64,000 nucleotides of DNA from Cristatella mucedo (lineage: Eukaryota; Bryozoa; Phylactolaemata; Cristatellidae): contig WPIO01000144.1 of assembly GCA_009760855.2 (NCBI GenBank), forward strand, positions 287,501 to 351,500, read 5' to 3'. This document shows, one piece after another, positions 1 to 13,367 of the stretch (position 1 is the first letter of the stretch; every line of letters starts with the position of its first letter). The translations under genes were made by a program, and so were the position numbers. The notes beneath the pieces are model-generated. The model had not been told where the DNA came from and ran no database searches. It saw only the letters and a program-made list of their open reading frames with translations.

Positions 1-850
1 CCGTCATCTCACGATTTGACTGATTTGATAGAAGAAGCTAAAAAGCCGCACTTTTGTCTTTGCTCCGTCCGTGTGAATGTCTCATCCTCAGTGCGCTCAG
101 AAACTACCAACTCTTTGACTAAGGGCGAGAGTGAGGTGATCTTTTTTAGCTCCTCAGCCTGAGTAAGCTCTGAGCCTCTTTTGCTGAGTGCTTTACATAC
201 TCACCTGGGCACGATTCGATGCATGTAACAACCTGGCAACCTGCTGAGCATGGAGCCATGGAGTCCCTTGCCCTTGTTTCGTTAAGTACGATACTTCAGG
301 TTACCTTTGGATGCTCGCCTCGCTGCATGACATCTATGCTTGTCATTAACTCGTAGTTATTGCTTCCTTGGCAGTGAGCTAGAAAGCACCTGTGTACATA
401 TCTGGTTATCTTGCGGTGCTAGGCAAAAGACTTGCTATTATTAGTAGTATTGCTATCACTATAGTGATGGCTGTACGTTGGGCAACATGGCTACGTACAG
501 TTTCCGTTGGCTTTGCTCGCAGAACTCGACATGACGCTTTACGTCTCCGTATCTAGTTTACTTGTAACCCGGGTGTCGACGACAGAATTTCTATCTAACG
601 GTTCACTATATCAGAGACGGAAGGACACGATGAAGTGCAATATCATCTTTAAATTCCGCTCTTGTCGGCATCGGAAATTTTAATGCCGTGCTTAAGCATA
701 CGTATTTTAACACTGAGCTAAAGAAACTGTCTAGTGATCGTGGCCAACCATCGTGATCTTCCTCCTAGCAATACCGAGTCGATACGTTACGCTGCTACTA
801 CTGCGAGCAACAAATCCGTTACTAGCGACTCGCTTCCATCATACCTCTTC
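1..850. other. No feature seen
   Basis: Unremarkable sequence, no gene or repeat recognised. Confidence 0.5.
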
Positions 851-859
851 CATCCACCT

Positions 860-1048
860 TTGTCTCTCTCTCTCTCTCTCTTTCTCTTTTTCTTTCTCTC
901 GTTTTCTTTCTCTCGTTTTCTTTCTCTCGTTTTCTTTCTCTCGTTTTCTTTCTCTCTCCCTCTTTCTCTCTCTTTTATCTCTGCTCTCTCTGCCCTATTT
1001 CTCTCGCTCTTTATCTCTCTCACCCTCGCTCTCTAGCTAGCTATCTCG

Positions 1049-1087
<39 letters not shown>

Positions 1088-1100
1088 CTCGCTCTCTCTT
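860..1100 (+). repeat. CT-rich simple repeat
   Basis: CT dinucleotides with a (TTTCTTTCTCTCG)n-like block at about 886-950. Confidence 0.9.
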
Positions 1101-1455
1101 CGTATCTATATATCTACCTATATCTGTATATATTCATCCTGTTGCGTGTTACTGGTGCATGCCGAGTCTTTAACAGACCAGAGCCTTGTGAAGAACCTCT
1201 CCCTGTATATAGATACCAAGTTAAGGTCAACATTTCAGTCTCGGGGTGCAGTCTTATGTCAACGAGCGGAAGTATTTCCCTACGTCTTAGCTCGTCGGCG
1301 TCTAGACGTAAACGTCCTAATTGATTGCTTAAAGCTGAATAATGTAATTGGAATCAACTGTAGCCTTCAGGTTTTTGACGAATATTTAACAGTGCTGCTG
1401 CGTAGCATAAGCAGCATAGATGTCTCACGATCATCATCGATGCCATTAGTATGCG

Positions 1456-1632
<177 letters not shown>

Positions 1633-1659
1633 TGCTTTCTCAGCCTCTCTTTGTCCCTC

Positions 1660-3260
1660 ACTTCGCTGCGCTCACAGATTTCGATAAGACGGCGGTAGAA
1701 AAATGTCATTATTCTCATGTCAGTTTCCTTCGCAGCTGCTAGAGCGATTGGCGAACGGGAGCGGCCCTACATCGGCCAAGGGGTGGCCGAGTACGTAGGG
1801 GGCGTGCGTCGGCCGAGGTATTTGGGTAGCCATACGCAGACTGGACGTAGACCGAGTTACAAAGGGAGGGGCGCATTTCAGCCGACTTACGCTTGGGGGC
1901 GGCGGCCGCACGCAGGCCGAGGCGCGGCCGCAGCCCCCTACCGTCTCCCTAGCAGTGCTCGTTACTTCACCGGGGACCGAATGCACGAATGCACTAATCG
2001 CTTTCAGCCGACTCCGACTGGGCAAAGCCGAAGAAGCACCCGCGTTCCCACCTCCTCCCACTTCCGACGGAGCGAAGAAGTTCCGCGGTAAAAGGCCGAT
2101 TAAAAGTCGCAAGTGTACAAAGAATGAGTTGCCGACGTCGCTCGGATGCCTGAGCGGGACGGCGATTAGGCAAACGTCTCGCCGCACGACGAGGGCGACC
2201 TGGCTTCGAGAAGCCGCCGCCGCCGCCGCCTCAAGCCGCTCGGCCGCTGGATGGCCGCCAGGTCACCTCGCCGGGCCATCCGGGCACTCCGCCTGCCATC
2301 CCGGCGAGCGAGCGCCACTACCGGTCCCAGCCCCCTTCCCCTGGCGGCGGTCGGCACCTCGGTCGGAGACCTCTGGCGGCGCGACACCGCGCGAGCACGA
2401 CCGAGAGCACGAGTGTGACGAGGAAAATTGAGAAAGATATAGTTGGCCGCCGGAAGGCGATCGAAGCCGCTGCAAGGTCAAAGCTGACTTAACGGCGGCC
2501 GGCAGCGCTCAGCTGTCGAGGCGCGAAAGAGTTCGCTCGACCGAAGCGACGACGGAACCCTGGCCGCCGAGCGGGGCAGGCCCCAGCCGACCCCAACGAC
2601 TAGGTCGCACGCACTAGTCGCTCGAGGAACGAACGCTAGACGTGGCCGCCGCCGCCGCGCGACCCGCGTGTAACCTCGGGCTCACGGGGCAGCTGCGACT
2701 GATCGTTCAAGCAGCTCTCTCGCTCGGGCATGTATTCAAACAATGGCGGGCCGTAGAAGCGATCGCCGCTGCCCACACCTCGTCAAAAGTAAGTCGGCAT
2801 GCCTGCGCTAGGCCATCTGGCTTTATTCAACTCCGGCCGGTGGCTGTCGGCCAGGCTAATGCAAGACCCAGCGTCTGGAGGGCGTCCGCTCCGCTGGCCG
2901 CCGCCGCGCATGCGTTCGATGAGTGATTGCAAAATCTCCTTGGCTCGTGCAAGAACATCGGGCGCCCAGGATTGCATGCGACACTCGCGCGGCTACTAGC
3001 AATTGCAAGATACTGGAGTCGTTAGGAAACGCCCGCGCGGCCAGCCGAGGGCGTGACGTATCTCGGCTGACTAGCGGCGGCCTGAGTTTCAGCGCCAGCA
3101 CGTCCGTTTCGGAAAAATTCTCCGCAGCCTGCATGTATTGTATCTGCCTTAAGGTGGACATGGTTCTCAAATGGACTCGATGTGTGCGTAGCATGAATTT
3201 ATAGAGGCGAAACAGTTCCAGCAGCTGCAATCCTACCGCGCGCGGGCGGCGCAGTTTCCA
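1660..3260. other. GC- and CpG-rich block, no gene recognised
   Basis: Several overlapping open frames on both strands, none with family motifs. It could be a promoter region or an untranslated first exon. Confidence 0.5.
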
Positions 3261-4727
3261 CAGGGCCGAGATAGTAGCTCGGAGCGAGATAAATTGCTAA
3301 GATCGCCACGGCTGCGAGTGATAGTAATAATGATAACAAGGGAGCTTTTGGATAACTAGATCTCTTTCGAGAACTCTGCACCACTAGCCAGAGAGAAAGC
3401 GTATCGATTCGTAGGGTAAAACAAGGCAAAATTGCGTCGGCTTAATCTTAATCCTGCAAAGGGCAACTCACTCGGGTTGAGAGCAAATGCTGAGAGGAAC
3501 GCGGGCGGGGCGGGGGGGGGGCTTATTGATTTGAATTTGATGACTAGCTCCGCCGGAAATTGCAGGTGTCAGAGGAGCGGGCGGTTGTGTGGAAAACCTG
3601 GGGAGTTAATTTCGCAGCGAGGTCTCCAGCCTCCGCTCAGAGAATTGAGCGAACTAAAGCTGAAGAGTGGCACGATCATGAAGTCGAAAAGGTGAGAAGC
3701 TAGGTCAACGAGAAAAATGCTTAGCTTAAATAGGCAGATTTATCGGACGAGTCTCGTGTATCGGGGTCGTGAAGCGAAAGGTTATTTCTCAGTAGGATAC
3801 CAAAAATTCCGCGTGGGAGAACGCTCATGGGATACGCTGGCTGAGTCCATTTCTTAGGTCTAGACTTTCCAGAGTTTTCTGAGCGACATTGAATGCGAAT
3901 AACTGTACAGTTTATTTTATCACTATCCAGCTGGCGAAAGCTAGCTAGCGTCGAAGTGAAAATGTGGAAAACACGCGCTGCAAGGGATTTGAGAAAGATT
4001 TTTAATTGCTAGAAGACATGGAGGGATCAAACCGAAAGTGCAGCTGTGCGTCATCGGCGAAGAAGTGAAAGCCCAGATTGGAATAGGCAATTAAATCTAC
4101 TCGAGAGAGAGAGAGAGAGAGAGAGAACGTAATTTGTGGAAAGAAGCCGACTTAGCGTAAGGAGCCCGGTGTAGCCTGGATACTCGACTCCTTGTACCTG
4201 TACTTGACTGCTACCTGGTGATATGAACGCTCGGAAGTATCCAACCGATTTGATTGTCACCCACCGATTGGACCCATGCAAGCAATTTGAGAGGTCTCCG
4301 AAAAGATCTCTTGACGATCAATAGTACCAAACACTGCTTACCCAAGTCTGCATTTCTGAAAAGGTCGTTATCCGCCCTCAGTACTAAAGGAATAAAAAGT
4401 ATAAATTGTTAGAGTAAGCGAATATGGGACGATGACCGAAGGTACTCCGTACTAAAGGGTTCCCTGCGTGACGAGTTACTTTTGACGTCTGTGCTCTGAA
4501 ATGGCGCATTATGGTAGGACCTAAACGATTGCAAACAGTGGTACATCACAGCCCTTAATCTTACGCTTGCATTGACTGGCAATCGATCGGCAATAAATCG
4601 ACTTTGTGGCCTTACTGTCGGTTACCGCAGCCGGAAGTGAGCTCGAGCCTTTCTGGGCATCCAAAGTGTGGGCTGGACTACTTCCCGCTGGACTAAGACC
4701 CGAGTCTCATTCCTTTCTTTTCTCTTT
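3261..4727. other. No gene seen
   Basis: Only the short GA run at 4103. Confidence 0.5.
4103..4126 (+). repeat. (GA)n microsatellite
   Basis: About 12 GA units. Confidence 0.9.
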
Positions 4728-4816
4728 TCAGCCCATGCCAGTTGTCTAGAGATAGATGCGTTCTCTCAGGGTGTTGTTATATAAACTTACCACTATTATT
4801 ACTATAATTATTACTG
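4728..4816 (+). mobile_element. Old LINE tail
   Basis: Diverged plus-strand 3' end: GTTGTCTAGAGATAGATGCG, then TCTCAGGG and an ATT-rich tail. Confidence 0.5.
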
Positions 4817-5355
4817 CGAGGCACAGAATCGTTTCCTGTGCGGTCCGAGACTCGGTAACTCATTTACTCAATTCGTCTCTACGCCATCTCCTCTCCGATT
4901 ACCGACATTGATATCGTCCTTCCCAGTCGCTCCACTTCAAGGTCAAGGCTCACTCTAAGGCTACTCTCCCTTCGTCTGCTCCGGCTTAATTGCTGCGAGT
5001 CTATTTTTAAGCTGCTTACTTCCTCATCTGTCCTACTAACTCAGCTGTGCTTCTCCTTGCATCTTTGTTTTAACAGATGAAATCTGCAGGCTTCGGAGAG
5101 CGATGCACCGAAAGCGGCCTTTGAACCTTTGAGTTTGCTCTAGAAAGCTTACCAGCGTAGCTTCTAAATGGCTGTGCGATCGTGACGTGCGTGCCCTAAA
5201 GTCGTAATGCTCACCATCTTTGTCATACATTTATCGTGGCAATGCACTTTCATCTCTCACCACATTCTCTACTGTCTGCCATCCCTTCCTTAATTAATTT
5301 ACTCGGGTTACTACTGTTTAGTTACATTTTTTAGCCCGGCCCGTTTAATACGATG

Positions 5356-5625
5356 CAATAACAATAATAATAATAATAATGCAGTTGATAAAGCCCCCTC
5401 AGAGAACTTAATCTCTCTCTAGGCCCTTTACATTTGCTGCAAAGAGAAATGCAATTGAATGGTGAGTCATATCATGTTTGATAAACAAACAACACGAATA
5501 ACATGGTTAGGGGTGACATGCACAGGGTCAGCATGCAAATGTGTTTAGTGGCAGCATGCACAGTGTCAGCACGCATAAGCACATGAAGGACGAATCACAG
5601 GGACCTACTAAATGCTGTCCTAAAT
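5356..5625 (-). mobile_element. LINE 3' end
   Basis: Minus-strand 5'-truncated copy with ATT tail, conserved 3' UTR and the repeat-rich GTCAGCATGC segment. Confidence 0.85.
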
Positions 5626-5994
5626 AGGTAAGTACGCACCGAATCGGTTGGCCGAGTCAACGGAGTGGTTTCGCTGTAGCGTAGGGTTCTGTAATCGCAC
5701 ACGCGGTCCCAATTGAATCTAGTTTATCAATCACATTCACGCTTCTAGATATCTGAACAGAAATGTCAAAATTTGCATCACCATAACAGGCCGCACTGAG
5801 AATCCACGAAAATTCTGGAAATGAGCTCGTGTGTCTTGGAAATGGTCTTGGACCCTCTGAGAAAAAAACATGTAAGTATTTATAGTAACGATCAATGGCT
5901 ATGAGGGCCTCGTTTATATATAGCATCAGAATGCCTAAACGACTTTCAGAAGCCAATGCAGATCGCGCACTGTGTCGTGAATAGCAAGCACAGT

Positions 5995-6105
5995 ATTAAT
6001 AATAATAATAATACAAGAACAATAATAATAATACATTTGAAATAGCTCTCTCAGAGAACTCGATCTCTTTCTAAACACTTTACATTTGCTGCAAAGGAAT
6101 TGTTG
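5995..6105 (-). mobile_element. LINE tail
   Basis: Minus-strand copy of the terminal 110 bp with a duplicated ATT tail. Confidence 0.75.
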
Positions 6106-7779
6106 GGAAAAGTACAGTATTACGGGGTAAAGATATCGTGTAAAATGTAGCCTTATATATTATGTAACCTTAACTTTATATAAGGTTAACGAAAAAACAT
6201 TCGTGTTGCACTTTAAAGAGGCATTGTTGCTTCATGCTTTTTTGCATGGAGTTAACATTCGTTATAAATACATATTAGCCTAAAAACAATTTTATTATCA
6301 ATGAAAAAGGGCTCTGGTTCTTTCTGCAATTCGGCTCCAGCTCTGCCCTCTTTTGTTTCCACCCTCTCCCCACCCCTGCTTCCTTACCTCCGCCGCAGCG
6401 TCTTCTCCCGAGTGCCATCACTCAAGAAAAATATGCGTGCCGGTGCAGTGTGCGACCTCAGGTACACAGGCGAGCTCTTCGGGGAAAATGAGTCGAGCTG
6501 TTAATTCCGTCTCCGACGGTATCCCTGGCTTGTCGCAGATGCATTGCCAGTTTGCACCGCTATTTCTCTCCACATTCGCTGCCAGGCCTTTACTTCAGCT
6601 GCAATGGCTACACACCAGGATGATTAGTGCACGCATGTGCGGAGGGTGATGATTTCCGCTGCCGATTCCTGCGGTAGTTGAGCGCTTGGAGGTGGCTCGT
6701 CAGATTTTAGCGGCTACATTTTACTACGACGCCTCCTACAATAGAGAGTGAGACTTGTGCTCTTCCAGTGTCAAACAAAAGATGCTTGCATACAAAAATG
6801 AAATCGGAAGTAAGCGGACTTTTCATTAAAATTCGGGGCTAACCAGTGACAATAAGTGAGGTGTCCAGAGGATACGCGATTGACTCCTATAAAAAAACAA
6901 TCCGTGCATCAGAAAAAAGTCACTCGCCACAACTGAGAGAGGCGCCTTTGGAGAACTGGGCGCGTAAAATAGGCGATTGGCGGTAAGCTGCCTAAACTTA
7001 GAAGGTATTTGATATAATTCCATTGCGGATAAATGCCCCGAAGACTAGTAATGACGTTTGGCTAGAATTTCAGGTAGCGAATGCAGAAGCGGACAACTTT
7101 TAATGCAGTCGTGACGTGGGTGTGACGTAGGTGTGACGTGGCAGACCTTACTTTCTTGCTCTCACTTTGCTGCATCCTTTTGGAAGTTCAGTCCAGGCTT
7201 AAAAATCATCTCTAATCTTCACCTTAACACGCACTAGCTCCTCAACAGGCAACGCATTGGCTTTAGGTCTGTCACTCGGATTTCGGCTCCTGTGTTACCT
7301 GATTGTAACCTTGGCGATCTGTAGCGCTTACTCATCAGGCCTTTCCCGTGTGCCCTTTCCCCGCGAGACCCGCCTAAATTTGACGCTGACTCTGAATTTT
7401 TGAATTTCTGAATTCTGAACTCTGACTTGATTTTATTTGTGCCTTTAACCAAATTCCAGTCCTTGGAGGCCACACTTCAGACCTTCAGTGCTGGACCAAA
7501 GCTGAAGCTCCGGAAGTTGAACTACAAAGCAGCTCTTAAACTGACGCTCCGCATGCCCGACGCCATTACGTTTAAAGAACAGCTCACATAACAGCAGATT
7601 ACTCGCAGCATCTGCTTCCTTCCGCGCGCGAATCGTCAGTTAGCTTACGCGTGAAACACTCGTAAGTGCTATTAACTAGTCAATGCATGGCTGAGGCTTT
7701 CTAAACATACAAGTTTATTTTACTTTACTTGAGCTAAAAATAATAAGCTCGCTCTGTGAGAATTTAGTCTCACTTCTTA

Positions 7780-7781
<2 letters not shown>
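6106..7781. other. No gene seen
   Basis: Short open frames without motifs. Three TGACGT motifs in an 11-bp array at 7112-7139 are the only notable item. Confidence 0.5.
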
Positions 7782-7841
<60 letters not shown>

Positions 7842-7868
7842 CGTGTGTGTCTGTGTGTGTGTGTGTGT
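7782..7868 (+). repeat. (GT)n microsatellite
   Basis: About 43 units with a few C substitutions. Confidence 0.95.
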
Positions 7869-8099
7869 ATCTCCGTCAGTAACTCCACAAAGTCATAAAG
7901 ACCATGTGGGTGTTACGCAGGAGAGTTTTGTATAGCCCACTCACAGCCTAAGCGGCTTTCGGTACGCATTCGGTAGCCAACACACTTTGTCTCACGCAAC
8001 AAAGAGAAAGTGGGAAGCACAGCAGAGTCAGGAGAGCAGTTGAGGTAGCGAGTAGCATGGAAGTAGCAGTTCAGGACCGCTGAAAAAGATGTGCCATAG

Positions 8100-8195
8100 T
8101 CGGCAGTTGGAGAGTAGTTGTTGTTGCGTAAGAATTGTGGGAGCGAGTTCCACAGTCTAGGACCTGCAGAGCTAAAGCTTCTGTCACCAACTGTC
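8100..8195 (-). pseudogene. C-terminal scrap of a second non-LTR retroelement
   Basis: Minus strand reads TVGDRSFSSAGPRLWNSLPQ followed by FLRNNN, the classic C-terminal RT motif (AGPRLWN-LP--LR) of a non-LTR family distinct from the APKAWNSLP LINE. Decayed coding sequence may extend down to about 7880. It lies between a GT microsatellite and the polypyrimidine tract. Confidence 0.7.
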
Positions 8196-8365
8196 TTTAA
8201 GCGGAGGAATGGGACAGCTCATTTATTCTCCATATTGTCGTTCGGATTATCGTCCGGTTATCGCCGCATCCACCTCCTACCCGTCCACTGCTCCATTCCT
8301 TCTAAAATGTCTCTCTATCTGTCGTCTTCTCCAACATTTATATCCTTCACTTCTCGGCCATGCGC

Positions 8366-10908
8366 TCCTCCTCTTTCTCCTCCGCCTCCTTCTCCTCCTC
8401 CCTCCTTCTTCCTCCTTTCCCCCCCCTTCCTCTTTCTTCTTCTTCCTCCCTTTCCTCTTTTCTCCTCCTCCTTCTTTCCTCCTCTCTTCTCTTTCTCCTC
8501 CCTTTCTTTTCCCTCCTCTTCTTCTTTTCCCTTCTCCTCTCCTCCTCCTCTTTCTTCTCCCCTTCCTTCTCCTCTCTCTTTTCTCCCCTTCCTTCCTCTC
8601 TCCCTCCTCTCTTTTTCTCCCCCCTCTTCTTTCTTTTTTTCCTCCCTTCCTTCTCCTCCTCTTTTCCCTTTTTTCCTTTTCCTCCCTATTTCTCTTTCCC
8701 TCTCTCCTTTCTTCTCTTCCTCTCCCTATCTCTCCTTCCCCTTCCTCTCTCTTTTCCTTCTTCTCTCTCCTTTCTCTCCCCCTTCCTCTTCCTCTCCTTT
8801 CCCTCCCTCCTCTCTCCCCTCTTCTCTCCCTTTCCCCCCTCCCCTCTTCCCCTCCTTTTTCCCTTCTCTCCTTTTCTCTCTCTTCTTTTCTTTTTCCTCT
8901 CCCCCTTCTTCTCCTTCTTTCTCCTTTCTCCTTCCCCCTTTCCCTCCTCTCCTCCTCCCCTCTTCTTCCCTTTTCTTCCCTCCCTCTTCCCCCTCTTCCT
9001 CTTTCCTATTTCCCTCTCTTCTTTTTCCTTTTCTCTTCCCTTCCCTCTTTTTTCCTCCCCCTCTCCTCCCTCCTCTTCCCCTCTCCCTTTCCTTCCCCCC
9101 CTCTCTCCTTCTTCTCCTCCCTTCCCCTTTCTCCTTTCTTTCTCCTCCTCCCCCTCTTTTTCCTCCCTCCTCTCTTCTTCCCTCTCCCCCTCCCTCTTCT
9201 TCCTTCCCTCCTTTCCTTTCCTTCTTCTCTCCTCTTTCCCTCTGTCTTCTCCCCCCTCCTCTTCTCCTCCCCTCCCCTTTCTTCTCCCTCCTCCCTTCCT
9301 TCTCCTTTCTTCCTCTCACCTTCTCCTCTCTTCTCCTCTTTCTCTCCTCCCCTCTTCTTCATTTCCTCCTCCCTCTCCCCCTCTCCTTTCTTTCTCTCCC
9401 CCTCCTTTCCCTTCTTCTTCTTTCTTCTTTCTCCCTCCTTTTTTTTTTTCTCTCCCTCCCTCTTCTCTCCCTTTCCCTTCCTTCTTTCCCTCTTCCTTTT
9501 CATCACCCTCCTCCCTCCTTTCCCCCCCTCTTCCTGTTTCCTCCTCCTTCCTCCTCTTCCTTTCCCTCCCCCTCCTCTTCCTCCCTCCCCTCTTCCTCCT
9601 CCTCTTTCCTTCCTCCTTTTCTCTTCCTCCTCTTCTTTCCCCTTCCCTTTCCTTCCTCCTCTCTCCTTCTCTCCTCTCTTCCCCCTCCTTTCTCCCTTCT
9701 CCTCCTCCTTTCCTCTTCCTTTTTCCTCTTTCCCCTTCTTCCTTTCTTCCTCCTTCTTTTCTCCTCTCCTTTTTCCTTCCTCCTTTTCTCCTCTCTCCTT
9801 CTTCCCTCCCTCCTTTCCCTTCCCCTCCCCTTCTCTCTCTTTCTTTTTCTTTTCCCTCCTCCCTTCCCTTCTCTCTCCTCTTCCTCCCCTTCTCTCTCTC
9901 CTTTTTCCTTTTCTTCTTTCTTCCCTTTTCTCTTCCCTTCATTTTCTCCCTCTTCCTTCTTTTCTCCTCCTCCCCTTCTCCTTTCTTCTTCCTCCTATTT
10001 TCTCCCCCTCCTCTTCCCCTTTCCTCTCTCTTTCCCTCCTTCCTCTTTTCTCTCTTTCCTTCCTTTCCATTTTCTTTCCTTCTTTCCCCTCTTTCTTCCC
10101 CCCCCTCCCTCCTCTCTCTTTATCCTCTTTCCCCTTTTTTCTTCCTTCCCTTTTCTCTTCCTTTCCCCCCCTCCCTTTTCTCCCTTTCCTTTCCTTCATC
10201 TTTCTCTCTTTCTCCTCTTCCCCTTCTCTTCTCTCCTTTTCCTCTCCTCTCCTTCTCTCCTCTTTTTTTCCTCTTCCCTCCTCCTCCTCCTCCTTCTTTC
10301 CCTCCTCCTCCTTCCCTCCTCCTTCTTTCCATTTCGTCCTCCTCTCTCTCCTCCTCCTCTTCTTCTCCCTCCTCTTTTTCCCTCATCCTCCTTGCCTCTC
10401 CTCCCTCTCTTTCTCTCCCTCCCCTCCTCTCTTTCCTCCTCCCTCTTCCTCCTTTTTCTTTCTCCCCTCCCTCCCTCTCCCCCTCTTCTCCCTCCCCTTC
10501 CTCCCTCCTCCTCCTCTCCCTTTTCTCCTCCTCTCTCCCCTCCTCCTCCTCCTCTTTTTCCCCCTCCTCCCCTCTTCTTCTTCTCTTTTCCTCTCTCTCC
10601 TCCTTTTTCTTCCTCTCCCTTCTCCCCCTATCCTCGTCCTCTTCTCCTTCTTTCCTCCTCTTCCTTTCTCCTCCTCCTCCTTCTCCTCCCCTCGTCTCTC
10701 CTCCCTTCCTCTCTCTCTCCTCCTCCTCTTTCTCTTCCTCCCTCTTTCCTCCTCTCTCTCTCCTCCTCCTCTTTCCCTCTTTCCTACCTCTCCCTCCTCT
10801 CTCTCTTTCTCTCTCTTCCTCTCTTCTCCTCCTCCTCCTTCTCCTCCTCCTCCTTCTCCTCCTCCTCTTTCTCCTCCTCCTCCTTCTCCTCCTCCTTCTC
10901 CTCCTTCT
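8366..10908 (+). repeat. 2.5-kb polypyrimidine tract
   Basis: Nearly pure C and T on the plus strand with only a few dozen purines, mixed and non-periodic for most of its length, and turning into (CTC)n/(CTT)n at 10825-10908. The long open frames in all three plus frames and on the minus strand are consequences of this composition and encode only Ser/Phe/Leu/Pro or Arg/Glu/Gly/Lys. Confidence 0.97.
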
Positions 10909-10966
10909 CAACCGGCTCCTCAACATCCTCAACTTTTACTTTTACTTTAAACTGATGTAAACCTGA

Positions 10967-11164
10967 TTTAGGTGAGCCGTGATGGCACACTAGGTAAGGC
11001 GGTTGCTTTTCACGACCTTGGTTCCGAGGTCATGGGTTTGAATCCTGCGGTAAGCGATCCTTTGTTGCCGCTGCAAGCGGTGGTGATAGCCGTAAAGGCT
11101 CCTCTGTCGCTATACAAAAGAGGCTGATGAATCAGCTAATATATATATATATATATATATATAT
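10967..11164 (+). mobile_element. tRNA-derived SINE with TA tail
   Basis: About 170 bp. The head holds Pol III box A (GGCACACTAGGTAAGGCGG) and box B (GGTTTGAATCC). The body reads GCAAGCGGTGGTGATAGCCG and the end is GAGGCTGATGAATCAGCTAA followed by (TA)n. It is immediately downstream of the polypyrimidine tract. Confidence 0.85.
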
Positions 11165-12200
11165 GCCTCATTTCATTAGTGAAGATGCATCTAAAGCCAC
11201 CGACAGAAGTTAAGACGTTGCCTAACATGTCCTCATATTAAAGGAAGCTCTACAGCTCACAGATATTCTTAACAGTATGTTCTTGGTCCGTGTGAATCGT
11301 CTCTTGTGAGCTTACGCATGTAGCGATCGTTACTGCAAGCATCACCCCCATCGTCTGTCGTGCTTACTTTCTGTAAAATTTGCAGGGACAAAAACTAAGT
11401 TAAGGTCTCTTATGGCGCTGTATACAATCTGTTATTATTCTTTTTATTGGTATTATTGTTATCGGCTAGCAGATCCCTGTCCGCTGTGCCTTTTTCTAAC
11501 AAGCTATTCCTACGTCCTTTATTGAAACCAAATTCGCTGTGTGCAGTACTCATTTAATCGAACTGCCACAGCAGATAACGGACGGCTCTGATCTGGAGCA
11601 CCTGCCCGGCTCCGATCGTAGAGAGTGAGTGATTCCGCTGTGAAGCACCTGCCTGACTCCAAGCTGGAGCTGGAGCTGGCACCAAATCGTCCAGAACAAA
11701 CTGGCTGAGGAGCTTCTCGGGTGTTGTCATTTCAATGATTTCATTGCTCTTATTTTGTTGTTATCCGGTTATTGTGCTCACCTTTGAGGTCTAATTTGCC
11801 TCCCTTTGAAAGCCTAATTTATCACGCGCACCCTGCTGGCTGGCTCGGAGTTCTCCCAGGCGAGGCGGCTCCACCGCCGCTGCTAGCGGCTAGCCGCTAG
11901 GCACTCCGCCGCCGCCTGCCGGCTCCCCCGCAGTCCCAGCCAGCCCGTCGCCAAGTCTAGATCAAAGAGGGAATATTGCGGCATTCTGACTAGTCGTCGC
12001 AGCCTAGTCGTATCCTAGCGACGATACGGATTCGAGTGTCGAGCAGAGTGCTGCCAGCTGTTGCATAAGCCGACACTCACACGATATTCCAGTTCCCCGT
12101 AGCTCCTTGTATAGCTGTCCGTAAAGCTGCCTCTTGAGCTACCTCGCTACGTTATTCAGTCTGCTGCTGCCGCTGCCGCCGCCGCCGCCACCGCCGCCGG

Positions 12201-12236
<36 letters not shown>

Positions 12237-13365
12237 GGCTGTTCTTTGTCCCCCTGCTTATCTGTGCCGGCATCAGCTGCTTCCTCTGCGGCTCCTATTA
12301 CCTGATACATCCTCGATAGTCCTCGATTGGTATCTACAAAGACAGTTCGTGGGTGAGACGCGATGAAGCCAAGCAGGTTTTTGTCTAGGTATCTGCTTAT
12401 GGAAACTGTACTGCCACTTGAGTTTGTTCTTAGCGATAGGGCAAGATCTCAGCATGCTATCTGTGCTTTCACGTCTGCGAGCTCTCACGAAGGGGTCAAT
12501 AAGAGCTCACACGAGCAGGCCCGACATCATTGCACGCAAGTGTGATGTGCAGACAAGCGGCACTGAGCTTTTGGGCACATAGATTATAAAGTCTCCTCCA
12601 CCGCAAGAGATTTCGAGGCATTAAACTTGAGGTAGTACAGTGATCAGTGTTGGGCTCCGCACACGCGAATAGTGATAAAATACCGGTACACGAAAGTTTG
12701 GAGCGCTTGCAAATACCCACGAAGGAGTCTGCAGATATCGCTCGGGTGTTTTTGCTAATACTTTTACTAATAGACCATCACTCTTGTTTTTATTTTGCCT
12801 TCCGTTGCTTTGTTCGACTGTTTGCCTTTAGTCGCCTAAGCTACGCAGCTGAGTCAGCTTCGATTCTACGCCGTCAAAATGTTATTTTAAAATCAAGTCC
12901 TAGTTCGCTCACTCTGTGTGATCACGTGATCACAGAGCTCAAGAGACCACTGCAAGCAGGGAAATGAGACTGCGAACTGTGGATGAACTAAGTGTATTGG
13001 AGCTGGCAGCCGTGCTGTCATGCGATGAGGTAGCCTTCGTGTCTAGCGCCGTTATAAGAGTCCACATTCATTGATCAATAATCAGTTCATCATTCACTCG
13101 CTGTTGAGACCGGTAGCATTAAGTTATCGTTTATTGCGTGTACTAATATCTAGCCTCTAGGTGCAACCGGAGAGGTGACCTGTGGTTCATCAAACGAGTT
13201 CGAATTCTACACTAGATTGATCAGGATCAAGGGACAGGCGACCAAGAAGCAAAAAACATGCCCCCCCCCGTTTAGTAGCTGCTACCCTCGTGCATTGGTC
13301 TGCTCTCCGCCGGTAGCTATTGACGTTATAATACTGGCTTCGAAGCAGCTAGCTTGAGATTGGTT
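11165..13365. other. No gene seen
   Basis: Apart from the trinucleotide repeat at 12164, nothing recognised. GC-richer around 11830-11960. Confidence 0.5.
12164..12238 (+). repeat. (CCG)n and (CTG)n trinucleotide repeats
   Basis: A short CCG-type run followed by about 11 CTG units. The open frame across it (poly-Pro, poly-Leu) is not credible as a gene. Confidence 0.9.
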
Positions 13366-13367
13366 AA

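Noticed and set aside
9006-10932. Arg/Glu/Lys-rich minus-strand frames
   Set aside because: They are the complement of the same tract and carry no domain.
8118-10960. Open frames of up to 945 codons
   Set aside because: They lie in the polypyrimidine tract, are open in all three plus frames, and have no complexity beyond Ser/Phe/Leu/Pro.
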